Shown here: positions 28,534 through 36,817 of the stretch, piece by piece
Layout of the letters: each line of letters starts with the position of its first letter
Position numbering within the stretch: position 1 is the stretch's first letter
Origin: Bradyrhizobium zhanjiangense
Lineage (GTDB): Bacteria; Pseudomonadota; Alphaproteobacteria; Rhizobiales; Xanthobacteraceae
Length of the DNA: 64,000 bases
NCBI RefSeq assembly: GCF_004114935.1
Contig: NZ_CP022221.1
Span: 1,695,001 to 1,759,000, forward strand
Direction of reading: 5' to 3'
Notes under the pieces: generated by a model
What the model was told of the DNA's origin: nothing
Seen by the model: the letters and a program-made list of their open reading frames with translations, nothing else
The model's database searches: none
Position numbers and translations under genes: made by a program

Positions 28534-30144
28534 ATGCTCACCGAAGCCGCAACCTACGACGAGCTCTATCGCAATTTCCGCTGGGACATCCCCGCGCGCT
28601 TCAACATGGCGGAGGCGTGCTGCGATCGTCATGCCGATGGCACCGGCCGGCTCGCGCTGATCTATGTCGACGACAACGGCGCCACCACGCGCACGTCCTT
28701 TGACGAGGTCGCCGAGATGTCGCGCCGCTTCGCCAATGTGCTGACGGCGGATGGACTTGCGCGCGGCGACCGCGTCGCGGTGTTCCTGTCGCAGTCGCTG
28801 GAGCTGCCGATCGTGCACATGGCGGCGTTCCGCGCAGGCCTGATCTCGATCCCGCTGTTCGCGCTGTTCGGCGAGGACGCGCTGGAATTCCGCCTGTCGA
28901 ATTCCGAGGCCAAGGCGATCGTCACGGACGAGGGCGGCTGGGACAAGCTTGCAAAGATCCGCGATCGCCTGCCGGAGCTGAAGAATGTCTATGTCGTCGG
29001 CGCGCGCGCACCTGAGGACGCGAAATCATTCTGGGACGCGGTCAAGGCAGCCTCGCCCGACTTCACGCGGGTCGATACCTCCGCCGATGATCCCGCGCTG
29101 ATCATCTATACCTCGGGCACGACCGGAAACCCCAAGGGCGCCCTGCATGCGCACCGCGTCGTGCTCGGCCATCTGCCGAACGTCGAGATGTGCCACAACT
29201 TCCTGCCGCGCCCCGGCGATCTCATGTGGACGCCGGCGGACTGGGCCTGGATCGGCGGCCTCGTCAATGGCCTGCTGGCGTTCTGGTATCACGGCATTCC
29301 CCTGGTCGGCCATCGTGCGCGCAAATTCGAGCCGCAGGCGGCGATGCAGATGATGGCGGACCTCGGCGTGCGCAACGTCTTCCTGCCGCCGACCGCATTG
29401 AAGCTGATGCGGCAGGCCGGTGTGAAACATCCAGGTGTGAAGCTGCGCAGCATTTTTACCGGCGGCGAGTCTCTGGGTGGCGAATTGCTCGGCTGGGTGC
29501 GCGACACCTTCGGCATCGATGCGCACGAAGTCTTCGGCCAGACCGAGTGCAATCTGGTGATCGGCAGCAACTCCAACCTGTTCCCGATCCGCCCCGGCGC
29601 GATGGGCAAGGCGACGCCGGGCTTCGACGTCCGCATCGTCAACGACAAGGGCGAAGAGCAGAAGCGCGGTCAGCGCGGCATCATCGGCGTGCGCCAGCCA
29701 TGTCCCGTCACCATGCTCGAATATTGGCGCAACCCGGAGGCGACTGCGAAGAAATATGCCGGCGAATTCCTGCTCACCGGCGATCTCGGCGTGCAGGATG
29801 AGGAGGGCTATTTCTGGTATGTCAGCCGCGAGGACGACGTCATCACCACCGCCGGCTATCGCGTCGGCCCGTCCGAGATCGAACACACGCTGATGAAGCA
29901 TCCGTCGGTGGCGATGGCCGCCGTGGTCGGCATTCCCGATCCGATCCGCACCGAATCGATCAAGGCCTGGATCGTGCTGCGCCCCGGCTTTACCGGCAGC
30001 GACGCGCTTGCGCGAGAAATCCAGGAGTTCGTGAAGGTGCAACTCGCCGCTCACGAATATCCGCGCTTCGTCGCGTTCGCGGAGACGCTGCCGATGACCG
30101 CCACCGGCAAGGTGCTGCGGCGCGAGCTGCGGGCGAAGGGTTAG
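28534..30144 (+). CDS. Acyl-CoA synthetase (AMP-forming)
   Basis: A 536-residue adenylate-forming enzyme that activates a carboxylic acid to its CoA thioester. The P-loop is YTSGTTGNPKGALHAHR. EVFGQTECNLVIGSN is the A5 region, GEFLLTGDLGVQDEEGYFWY carries the A7 aspartate, and the catalytic lysine lies in MTATGKVLRREL near the end. The overall pattern is of acetyl/medium-chain acyl-CoA synthetases. The start at 28534 is chosen because upstream codons belong to the R7 repeat. A MarR-family gene begins 9 bases after its stop and probably belongs to the same transcript. Confidence 0.9.
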   Translation: MLTEAATYDELYRNFRWDIPARFNMAEACCDRHADGTGRLALIYVDDNGATTRTSFDEVAEMSRRFANVLTADGLARGDRVAVFLSQSLELPIVHMAAFRAGLISIPLFALFGEDALEFRLSNSEAKAIVTDEGGWDKLAKIRDRLPELKNVYVVGARAPEDAKSFWDAVKAASPDFTRVDTSADDPALIIYTSGTTGNPKGALHAHRVVLGHLPNVEMCHNFLPRPGDLMWTPADWAWIGGLVNGLLAFWYHGIPLVGHRARKFEPQAAMQMMADLGVRNVFLPPTALKLMRQAGVKHPGVKLRSIFTGGESLGGELLGWVRDTFGIDAHEVFGQTECNLVIGSNSNLFPIRPGAMGKATPGFDVRIVNDKGEEQKRGQRGIIGVRQPCPVTMLEYWRNPEATAKKYAGEFLLTGDLGVQDEEGYFWYVSREDDVITTAGYRVGPSEIEHTLMKHPSVAMAAVVGIPDPIRTESIKAWIVLRPGFTGSDALAREIQEFVKVQLAAHEYPRFVAFAETLPMTATGKVLRRELRAKG

Positions 30145-30153
30145 CTTCCGACA

Positions 30154-30621
30154 ATGGCAAAGACGTCTCAAGCCGCGGGGCTTCTCCGCGCCTCACTGCC
30201 GAAGCTGCACGATCTGGATGCGGCGCTGGAGCTGATGTATTACGGCTGGCGCGGCATGACGCTGGAGGCCGACGCATATCTTGCGAAGCAGGGCCTGTCG
30301 CGTCCGCACCACCGCATCCTCTACGTGGTGGCGCGCCGGCCCGATATCGCGATCGGGTCGCTGATCGAGATCCTCGGCATTTCCAAGCAAGCCCTCAACC
30401 GGCCGCTCAACCTGCTGCTGGAGCGCAAGCTCGTGACGTCGAAGCGCTCGCCCGAGCAGCATCGCTCGAAACTGCTGCGCCTCACGACGGCGGGACAACG
30501 CATCGAGCAAAGGGCATCGGACCACGAACGCAAGGTGCTGCGCGAAGCGTTCGACCGCGTCGGCGCGCCGGGTACGGTGGCATGGATGGGCGTCATGGAG
30601 GCGATCGCCGACAACAACTGA
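30154..30621 (+). CDS. MarR family transcriptional regulator
   Basis: A 155-residue winged-helix protein. The central helix-turn-helix and wing read IGSLIEILGISKQALNRPLN and RKLVTSKRSPEQHRSKLLRL. It follows the acyl-CoA synthetase by 9 bases, suggesting that it senses the acid or CoA ester. A palindrome just downstream (30634-30648), ahead of the next gene, is a plausible target. Confidence 0.88.
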   Translation: MAKTSQAAGLLRASLPKLHDLDAALELMYYGWRGMTLEADAYLAKQGLSRPHHRILYVVARRPDIAIGSLIEILGISKQALNRPLNLLLERKLVTSKRSPEQHRSKLLRLTTAGQRIEQRASDHERKVLREAFDRVGAPGTVAWMGVMEAIADNN

Positions 30622-30633
30622 TCGAAACTTCAA

Positions 30634-30648
30634 GTCAATATAGTTGAC
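30634..30648. promoter_or_regulatory. Palindrome GTCAA-TATAG-TTGAC
   Basis: A perfect inverted repeat with an AT-rich centre, of the size bound by MarR dimers. It lies 13 bases after the MarR stop and 56 bases before the next gene. Its TTGAC arm could overlap a -35 element. Confidence 0.55.
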
Positions 30649-30703
30649 ATGATGTTCTGGCTTTGCCATTTTCCCGGCCAACGAGCCAGGGAGGGCGCCG
30701 ATC

Positions 30704-31072
30704 ATGGGTGCACAGGCAATGAATCGCGCGACCATCGAACGCTTTGTCGCGGCATGGTGCGCGAGCTGGTGCAGGGTCGATATCGATGCGGTCGTCGCGC
30801 ATTTTGCCGACAATGCGCAGATGCGCAGTCCTCTTGCTCTTACACTGACGGGCTCTCCACTCGTCACGGGCGCCGAGAACATCCGCGCCTATTGGCGGAA
30901 GGCCTATGGCCACATCGAGAGCGCCGACCTGAAGATCCTGGGCTGGAGCTGGGATGAGGCGATCGCGCGACTGACCGTGTGGTGGCAGCTTGGCGACACA
31001 CGCGCCAGCGAGTTCATGGACTTCGACGATGCGGGCCGTGTGGTGCGCAGCGAAGCTTTTTACGGAAAATAG
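30704..31072 (+). CDS. NTF2-like protein
   Basis: A 122-residue alpha+beta protein of the NTF2/SnoaL superfamily. An N-terminal helix (ERFVAAWCASWCRVDIDAVV) is followed by HFADNAQMRSPLA and later strands such as IARLTVWWQLGDTRASEFMD. The ATG at 30704 has GGGAGGG 9 bases upstream. Its stop lies 2 bases before the next gene, so the two are translationally linked. Function unknown. Confidence 0.75.
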   Translation: MGAQAMNRATIERFVAAWCASWCRVDIDAVVAHFADNAQMRSPLALTLTGSPLVTGAENIRAYWRKAYGHIESADLKILGWSWDEAIARLTVWWQLGDTRASEFMDFDDAGRVVRSEAFYGK

Positions 31073-31074
31073 TC

Positions 31075-31518
31075 ATGCGCTTTTCGGATATCGTCCTGCT
31101 CCTCAACACGCTCTGGTTCGTCGGCGCCTTCGTCCAGTTCAGCATCGCCCAGCGCAACACGCTGAAGATCCTGCTGCCGCGGGAAGAGCGCAGCAATCCG
31201 ATCGCACCGACCCTGGCGGCCAGCGTCGCGTTCCTCGGCGGGATGAATTTACCGATCGGACTGTTGTCGTTCTATCTTTTGGCCGCGCGTCCGTCCTTCT
31301 TCCAGCCGGTCGAAGCCCAGCTCGCGCTGTTCCTGTTCTTCGCCGCCTGCCATTTCAGCCAGTTCGCCTACAACGTTCCGGTGCTGATGCGCGGCGGCCG
31401 CGTCGGGGTGGCCTACTGGCCCGTGCTGAAAGGCCCGATGCTCAGGATCTTCGTCATCGATGCGGCTCTGTTCGTGGCAAATCTCGGTGTGGCGCTGCTG
31501 CTCACATCGCGCGCCTGA
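31075..31518 (+). CDS. Four-span inner-membrane protein
   Basis: A 147-residue hydrophobic protein with four predicted membrane segments, near residues 5-25, 50-72, 83-105 and 125-145. It has a basic loop KILLPREERSN after the first. It starts 2 bases after the NTF2-like gene. The family was not recognised. Pairing with an NTF2-like protein suggests one small unit of unknown role. Confidence 0.75.
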   Translation: MRFSDIVLLLNTLWFVGAFVQFSIAQRNTLKILLPREERSNPIAPTLAASVAFLGGMNLPIGLLSFYLLAARPSFFQPVEAQLALFLFFAACHFSQFAYNVPVLMRGGRVGVAYWPVLKGPMLRIFVIDAALFVANLGVALLLTSRA

Positions 31519-31648
31519 CAAGCGCTACGTTTTCCGGTGGCGGATGGCGGTATCAGCCGACCGTCAACTCTTCCAATGCAAGGATCGCGAGAGCGAGCTA
31601 ACATCAGCCCAACAACACGCGGCGAAGATCGCGTGAGGGAGGAAGCTG

Positions 31649-32422
31649 ATGTCCATCTCGGGCAAGGTTGATCCGGTGGTGCGTCCCGTTGCGGCGACCG
31701 ACATCGCCGAGGCGCTGGTCGAGGGCCTGCGCGATTTCCAGGCGCTGCCGCTCTACGGCGTCTGCTTCGGCGCGCTCTATGCCGCCGGCGGCATCGTCAT
31801 CATGCTGTGCCTCACCGCCTTCGGCATGGTCTATCTGGTCTATCCCCTGGCGGCGGGCTTCGCGCTGATCGGACCGTTCGTCGCGATCGGTCTCTATGAG
31901 GTCAGCCGCCGCCGCGAGCGCGGCGAGCCGGTCTCCTTCGGCGCGATCTGGTCTGCGGTGCGCTCGCGCAGCGAAATCGGCTGGATGGCGTTCGTGACGC
32001 TGTTCGTGTTCGTGGTCTGGATGTACCAGGTGCGGCTCCTGATCGCGCTGCTGCTCGGCCTGCATGCCTCGTTCTCGAGCCTTCAGGAATTCATGACGGT
32101 GGTGTTGACGACCAACGAGGGCTTACTGTTCCTCGCCATCGGCAACGCGGTCGGTGCCGTGCTGTCGCTGATCCTGTTTTCGCTGACCGTGGTGTCGTTT
32201 CCGCTGCTGCTCGACCGCGACGTCGATTTCGTCACGGCCATGGTGACGAGCGTGCGCGCGGTGGTGATGAGCCCGCTGCCGATGATCTCATGGGCCGCGG
32301 TGATCGTGATGCTGCTGATCGTCTCGGCGCTGCCTTATTTTCTCGGCTTGATCGTGACGCTACCGGTGCTGGGGCATGCGACCTGGCATCTCTATCGGCG
32401 GCTTGTGGTGCCGATTCCATAG
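31649..32422 (+). CDS. DUF2189 membrane protein
   Basis: A 257-residue integral membrane protein with about six spans. The N-terminal VVRPVAATDIAEALVEGLRD, then YPLAAGFALIGPFVAIGLYE and VTAMVTSVRAVVMSPLPM, are characteristic of DUF2189 (YPO1564-like) proteins. Their function is unknown; some authors have linked them to cytochrome c oxidase-related genes, which are not near here. GAGGGAG precedes the ATG. Confidence 0.85.
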   Translation: MSISGKVDPVVRPVAATDIAEALVEGLRDFQALPLYGVCFGALYAAGGIVIMLCLTAFGMVYLVYPLAAGFALIGPFVAIGLYEVSRRRERGEPVSFGAIWSAVRSRSEIGWMAFVTLFVFVVWMYQVRLLIALLLGLHASFSSLQEFMTVVLTTNEGLLFLAIGNAVGAVLSLILFSLTVVSFPLLLDRDVDFVTAMVTSVRAVVMSPLPMISWAAVIVMLLIVSALPYFLGLIVTLPVLGHATWHLYRRLVVPIP

Positions 32423-32563
32423 TCGTCCTGGCGAAAGCCAGGACCCATTACCCCGGGGAGCAGTTTGGCGCGGACTGGTCATGACCAGCCTTCGTCAAAT
32501 CGGCTTTGGTGGCAATGGGTCCTGGATCTGCGCGCCGCTTCGCGGCACTTGTCCAGGACGACA
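32422..32563. repeat. Palindromic intergenic repeat, family R2, copy 1
   Basis: The left arm AGTCGTCCTGGCGAAAGCCA GGACCCAT is complete. The right arm (ATGGGTCCTGGAT...GTCCAGGACGAC) has its inner hairpin replaced by GCGCGCCGCTTCGCGG. Other copies are at 37741, 46619 and 55272. It overlaps the stop codon of the preceding gene. Confidence 0.85.
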
Positions 32564-32579
32564 GCGGAGATTGCCGCAA

Positions 32580-33095
32580 CTACGGCGTCTTGATCCCCAT
32601 CGCCTTCAGCGCATCGAGCATCCGTTGCGGCGGGCCCAGCTTGACGACAAGCGGCTTGCCGGTCTCGAGCAGGCTCTTGAGGCTGGACAGGACCGCCGGC
32701 CAGCCGGAGCGCCCGCCTGCAAGAATATCATCGCTGAGCGGGCGATCGTGGCCTTCGCTCATGGTGAGCCGGACCGCATCGCCGACCTGTTCGATCTCGT
32801 AGGTGACGAGGGTCGGGCCGAGCTTCTCGATCAGATCGGGCCAGTTGACGTTGAACGTGACCGCGAGCTTCCGCGGCGGGTCGTAGGCGAGAACCTCGCC
32901 GCTGATGTGCAGGGCGCCGTCAGGCGTGCGCACGATGAAGGCACCGCCGAGCCGTGGCTCGACCTCGACGGCATTGCCGAAGAAATATTGCTGGCTGAAC
33001 TCCGCCGAGGTCAGCGCCTCCCACACCTTCTCCGGCGTGGAGGCGATGTAGATGGTGTAGACGGTGAGCGGCGTGAATTGATCGAGGCTCATCAC
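32580..33095 (-). CDS. SRPBCC (AHSA1-like) domain protein
   Basis: A 171-residue START/Bet v1-fold protein of the AHSA1 group. It has the usual YIASTPEKVWEALTSAEF opening and LGGAFIVRTPDG strands. It is the third gene of an ArsR-SRPBCC-SRPBCC operon and overlaps the preceding gene by 4 bases. Its first domain is similar to that of its neighbour, and both end with GWPAVLSSLKSLLETGKP-like helices, so they arose by duplication. Ligand unknown. Confidence 0.88.
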   Translation of the reverse strand: MMSLDQFTPLTVYTIYIASTPEKVWEALTSAEFSQQYFFGNAVEVEPRLGGAFIVRTPDGALHISGEVLAYDPPRKLAVTFNVNWPDLIEKLGPTLVTYEIEQVGDAVRLTMSEGHDRPLSDDILAGGRSGWPAVLSSLKSLLETGKPLVVKLGPPQRMLDALKAMGIKTP

Positions 33096-33559
33096 TCAAA
33101 TCCTTCGATACCGAGTGCGGCGGGGGGAATCGTGGGCGCCTTGCCGGTCTCCAGCAGGCTCTTGAGCCCGGACAGGATCGCGGGCCAACCCTTGGAGATG
33201 CCGTCGAGCAGCTTGCTGCCGGCGGCGAAGCCTTCATGCGTCACCGTCAGCTTCACGAGATTGCCGTGAGGCACGATGGTGAAAACGACTTTCGTCGCCG
33301 CCTCGTTCCGCATCTCCTCCATCAGCTCGTGCTTGAACGTATAGGAGAGCCGCCGCGGCCGGTCGGCCTCGAGGATCTCGCCGGTGTCCGTGACCTTGCC
33401 GCCCATCACGAGGGCGAGGGGCGAGCCGACCTTCCAATCGGACCTAACTTCGGTGTCGAACCAGTACTGCCGCGTGAACGCGCTGTTGGTCAGCGCCTCC
33501 CAAAGCTTCTCCGGCGTGGTCTCGATATAGGTGACGTAGACGAACTCCGGCTTACTCAT
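33092..33559 (-). CDS. SRPBCC (AHSA1-like) domain protein
   Basis: A 155-residue paralogue of the downstream gene. It has VYVTYIETTPEKLWEALTNS, strands with GKVTDTGEILEADRPRRLSY and the closing helix KGWPAILSGLKSLLETGKAP. It overlaps the ArsR gene by 8 bases. In many actinobacteria and alphaproteobacteria such proteins are paired with an ArsR repressor. Their role, perhaps ligand binding linked to stress, is not settled. Confidence 0.88.
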   Translation of the reverse strand: MSKPEFVYVTYIETTPEKLWEALTNSAFTRQYWFDTEVRSDWKVGSPLALVMGGKVTDTGEILEADRPRRLSYTFKHELMEEMRNEAATKVVFTIVPHGNLVKLTVTHEGFAAGSKLLDGISKGWPAILSGLKSLLETGKAPTIPPAALGIEGFE

Positions 33560-33866
33560 CGCGCTTCTCCAACTGACGTTTCAACTCGCTGAGCGCGGCG
33601 AGCTTGCAGCGCTCGAACTTCCTCATCCAGCGTTCGCCGATCTGATGGATCGGCACGGGGTTGAGATAGTGCAGCTTCTCGCGGCCATGCCTGATGGTGC
33701 TGACGAGGTTGGCTTCCTCCAGAATCACAAGATGCTTGGTCACGGCCTGACGCGTCATCGCAAGTCCCTCGCAGAGCTCGTTCAGCGTCTGGCCGTTCCG
33801 GGCGTGAAGCCTGTCCAAGAGCGAGCGTCGTGACGCATCGGCGAGCGCTTTGAAGACCTCATCCAT
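33552..33866 (-). CDS. ArsR family repressor of the SRPBCC operon
   Basis: A 104-residue winged-helix regulator. The reading head is LADASRRSLLDRLHARNGQT, and GLAMTRQAVTKHLVILEEAN contains the recognition helix. No metal-binding cysteines are present. The start at 33866 (MDEVFKALAD) matches the family; six more codons are possible. First gene of the operon; the palindrome 15 bases upstream is its likely operator. Confidence 0.9.
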   Translation of the reverse strand: MDEVFKALADASRRSLLDRLHARNGQTLNELCEGLAMTRQAVTKHLVILEEANLVSTIRHGREKLHYLNPVPIHQIGERWMRKFERCKLAALSELKRQLEKRDE

Positions 33867-33880
33867 GGCCGTGATAATAG

Positions 33881-33896
33881 GCAACCAAGTGGTTGC
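33881..33896. promoter_or_regulatory. Operator GCAACCA-AG-TGGTTGC
   Basis: A perfect inverted repeat with 7-base arms, just upstream of the ArsR gene. GCAACC/GGTTGC half-sites are typical of ArsR regulators paired with AHSA1 genes. It probably mediates autoregulation of the three-gene operon. Confidence 0.8.
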
Positions 33897-33994
33897 ATGT
33901 CAAGCGCGGCTTGAGAAATCGTGTTTTGGTCGCGCGCAATCCGCCGTGTTAGCCTCACGCCTCAGCCAACGCAGATTGGTTCCGGGAGGACTTC

Positions 33995-35443
33995 ATGTTC
34001 CGTTGCGTCTTGACTGCTGCCTGCCTCGTCTTTTTTGCCGGCAGCACGGCCGTTCACGCCCAGAAGCAGCAAGTGATCGGCGCGCCGCCGGAATCTTCCA
34101 ACATGAAGCTGGTCGGCACCAACGATCTCCAGGCGCGCAGCGCCTATCAGCCGACCATCCATCATCAGGGCGATCGCTGGATCGCCTATATCGGCCATCA
34201 CGGCGGCACTGACGACGTGCCCGCGCCCGTCAACCCGATGACGGGCAAGGCCGAACCGAACGGAACGTCCATTGTCGACGTCACCGATCCCGCGCATCCA
34301 AAATATCTGCGGCATCTGCCGGGGCAGGAAGGCAAGTACGAATCCGGCGGCGCGCAGATGGTGCGGGTCTGCGACGGCAAGGCGTTGCCGAAGGGTGATC
34401 CCAACGCTGTCTACATGCTGCGCACCTTCGGCGGCGAGGCGCATGAGATCTGGAACGTCACCGATCCCGCCAGCCCCGTGCTCATCAGCCGCATCGGCGG
34501 CTTGAAGGACACGCATAAGAGCTGGTGGGAGTGCGATACCGGCATTGCCTTCCTGGTCTCGGGCGCACCGGACTGGCGCACGCGGCGGATGACGCAGGTC
34601 TATGATCTCTCCGATCCCGCGCATCCGCAGAAGATCCGCGACTTCGGCCTGCCTGGGCAGGAGCCCGGCTCGACCGGCGCGGTGCCGACCGAATTGCACG
34701 GTCCGATCTCGACCGGGCCCGATGGCAATCGCGTCTATTTCGGCTACGGCACCAACAAGGGCGGCATCCTGCAGATCGTCGATCGCGAAAAGCTCTTGAA
34801 CGGATCGAAGGAGCCCACGGCGGACAATCTGCGCTATCCGGAGATTTCGCGCATGCCGATGTCGGCCTTCAACGGCGCGCACACCACGTTCCCGATGCTC
34901 GACATGCCCATCGCCGAGTTCGCCGAGGACAAGGACGGCAAGACCCGCGACATCGTGATGATCGTGGACGAGGCGATCTTGAACGAATGCGGCGAGGCGC
35001 GGCAGATGGTCTGGTTCGCCGACGTCACCACCGAGGCGCGGCCGATGATGATCTCGAGCTACACGGTGCCGGAGGCGAGCGGGCAGTTCTGCCAGCGCGG
35101 CGGCCGCTTCGGCTCGCATTCCGCCAACGAGAGCATGGCGCCGGTCTATTACAAGAAGATGGCCTTCATCGCCTTCTTCAATGCCGGCGTGCGCGCGCTC
35201 GACATCCGCGATCCCTATCATCCCAAGGAAGTCGGCTATTTCATTCCGTCGATCACGGCTGCCACCGACAAGCGTTGCATCCCCGTCGAGGGCGGCGAGC
35301 GCTGCAAGGTCGCGATCCAGACCAACAATGTCGAAACCGACGACCGTGGCTACATCTACATCGTCGATCGCGCCAATACCGGCTTGCATATCCTCGAGCT
35401 GACAGGACCGGCGCGCACCGTCGCCGGCCTGCCGAAGAATTGA
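33995..35443 (+). CDS. Exported LVIVD-repeat protein
   Basis: A 482-residue exported protein. The signal peptide is residues 1-22 (cleavage in VHA-QK). The mature part carries repeated strand motifs of the LVIVD type (TSIVDVTDPAHPKYLRHLPG, IWNVTDPASPVLISRIGG, VYDLSDPAHPQKIRDFGLPG and ALDIRDPYHPKEVGYFIPS), which build a beta-propeller. Several His and paired Cys residues suggest metal or disulphide sites. It lies 3 bases ahead of a second exported protein and 98 bases after the ArsR operator in the opposite direction. Substrate and role unknown. Confidence 0.82.
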   Translation: MFRCVLTAACLVFFAGSTAVHAQKQQVIGAPPESSNMKLVGTNDLQARSAYQPTIHHQGDRWIAYIGHHGGTDDVPAPVNPMTGKAEPNGTSIVDVTDPAHPKYLRHLPGQEGKYESGGAQMVRVCDGKALPKGDPNAVYMLRTFGGEAHEIWNVTDPASPVLISRIGGLKDTHKSWWECDTGIAFLVSGAPDWRTRRMTQVYDLSDPAHPQKIRDFGLPGQEPGSTGAVPTELHGPISTGPDGNRVYFGYGTNKGGILQIVDREKLLNGSKEPTADNLRYPEISRMPMSAFNGAHTTFPMLDMPIAEFAEDKDGKTRDIVMIVDEAILNECGEARQMVWFADVTTEARPMMISSYTVPEASGQFCQRGGRFGSHSANESMAPVYYKKMAFIAFFNAGVRALDIRDPYHPKEVGYFIPSITAATDKRCIPVEGGERCKVAIQTNNVETDDRGYIYIVDRANTGLHILELTGPARTVAGLPKN

Positions 35444-35445
35444 CG

Positions 35446-35988
35446 ATGCGGCGCGCGGCGACGATCGCGGCCGTGATGATCGCGTGTGGTGTGTCCGGTG
35501 TCGCCGCCCACCAGCTCGCGCCGCCGCCGGTGCAGGACTTGGCGCATTGGCGCGAGATCGCCTGGCCGTTTCCGCGCGATGGTTGGCCGGTGGGCCGTGC
35601 ATTCCGCTGCGACGGCGCCTGCGCGGGCACCGAGCTCTACGTGCGCGCCAAGCGGGGCTTCTGCAATTGCGACCGCGGTGTCGCCGACGATGATGAGGTG
35701 GATCGTGTTGCGGACGTCGATATGATCAGCCCGCGGTTTGCGGCGGCCGCACCGGGTGAGGAGGTGGGGTTTGGCGAGATGCGCGGTCGCGCAAGGCGAT
35801 ATGATCTCAAGATGCCGGACGGAGCGCGCTCCGCCGCGATCGGCTTCGCCGTCTCGCGCCGCTGCGATCTGCTCGTCGCGGTCGCGCAAGGCGCGGGCGA
35901 TGCGAACGACTTGCAGCGCGCGACGCTAGCGTTTCTGGAAACGGAGGAGATGAAGCAATGGATGGTCGCTGCGCTCGATGGAAGGTGA
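35446..35988 (+). CDS. Small exported protein, partner of the LVIVD protein
   Basis: A 180-residue protein starting 3 bases after the propeller gene and surely in the same transcript. The signal peptide MRRAATIAAVMIACGVSG-VAA is clear. The mature part has PFPRDGWPVGRAFRCDGACA, FCNCDRGVADDDEVDRV and RRCDLLVAVAQ, with several cysteines likely to form disulphides. No family was recognised. A periplasmic partner of the propeller protein is the natural inference. Confidence 0.7.
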   Translation: MRRAATIAAVMIACGVSGVAAHQLAPPPVQDLAHWREIAWPFPRDGWPVGRAFRCDGACAGTELYVRAKRGFCNCDRGVADDDEVDRVADVDMISPRFAAAAPGEEVGFGEMRGRARRYDLKMPDGARSAAIGFAVSRRCDLLVAVAQGAGDANDLQRATLAFLETEEMKQWMVAALDGR

Positions 35989-36018
35989 TGTTGGTGCGCC
36001 GCTTCCACATTCTCCGCT

Positions 36019-36118
36019 GTCATTCCCCCGCGAAGGCGGGGATCCAGTATTCCAGAGACGCTGGTGGGGATACGGAGAGGCCGCGGCTTACTGGATGCCC
36101 GCCTCCGCGGGGCATGAC
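36019..36118. repeat. Palindromic intergenic repeat, family R3, copy 2
   Basis: GTCATTCCCCCGCGAAGGCG begins the element and GCCTCCGCGGGGCATGAC ends it. GATCCAGTATTCCAGA in the left half and TTACTGGATGCCCGC in the right half form the second paired arm. Confidence 0.85.
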
Positions 36119-36193
36119 GGCTGTGATTGAGGAGCCTTCCGTTCCTGCCCTTCCCATGCATTAATGCGCACAAACCGCAGCGAGTCCTTCCCC

Positions 36194-36814
36194 ATGATGT
36201 CCATGCAAGCCTATCTCGCCTTCGTCGCCGCCTGCATTGCGCTGGCGCTGCTGCCGGGGCCGATCGTCACCCTCGTCATCGCCAACGGCCTGCGCCACGG
36301 CACGCGCGCGGCGCTTACCAACGTTGCCGGCGCGCAAGCGGGTCTCGCCATCGTGATCGGCGTCGTCGCGGTCGGCCTGACCTCGCTGATGGCGACCATG
36401 GGCTACTGGTTCGACTGGGTGCGCTTTGCCGGCGCCGCTTATCTGGTCTGGCTCGGCATCAGGCTGATCTGGGCGCCGGTCGAGGGCGTCGGCGTCGACG
36501 CGCCGCCTCCGCCGCCGCGCGGCGGCTTCTTCCTGCAAGGATTTCTGGTGCTGCTGTCGAACCCGAAAGTCCTGGTGTTCTTCGGCGCCTTCATCCCGCA
36601 GTTCATGGACATGAACCAGCCGCACGTTCCGCAAGTCGCACTGCTGGGCGCCACCTTCATGGTCACGGCTGTCATGACGGATGCGCTCTACGCCATCGCC
36701 GCCGGCCGTGCCCGGAAATTCTTCTCGGCGCGCCGCACGCGCATGATGTCGCGCATCTCCGGCGGCTTCATGATCGGCGGTGGCATCTGGCTGGCGCTGA
36801 CCAGGGCCAAGTGA
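36194..36814 (+). CDS. LysE family exporter
   Basis: A 206-residue inner-membrane protein with six hydrophobic segments. The N-terminal ALLPGPIVTLVIANGLRHGT is the LysE/RhtB signature region, and FLVLLSNPKVLVFFGAFIPQ is the second conserved block. A proline-rich loop (APPPPPP-like) lies between spans 3 and 4. Family members export amino acids or homoserine lactones. Starts at 36194, 36197 or 36203 are all possible; none has a good ribosome site. Confidence 0.88.
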   Translation: MMSMQAYLAFVAACIALALLPGPIVTLVIANGLRHGTRAALTNVAGAQAGLAIVIGVVAVGLTSLMATMGYWFDWVRFAGAAYLVWLGIRLIWAPVEGVGVDAPPPPPRGGFFLQGFLVLLSNPKVLVFFGAFIPQFMDMNQPHVPQVALLGATFMVTAVMTDALYAIAAGRARKFFSARRTRMMSRISGGFMIGGGIWLALTRAK

Positions 36815-36817
36815 GGC

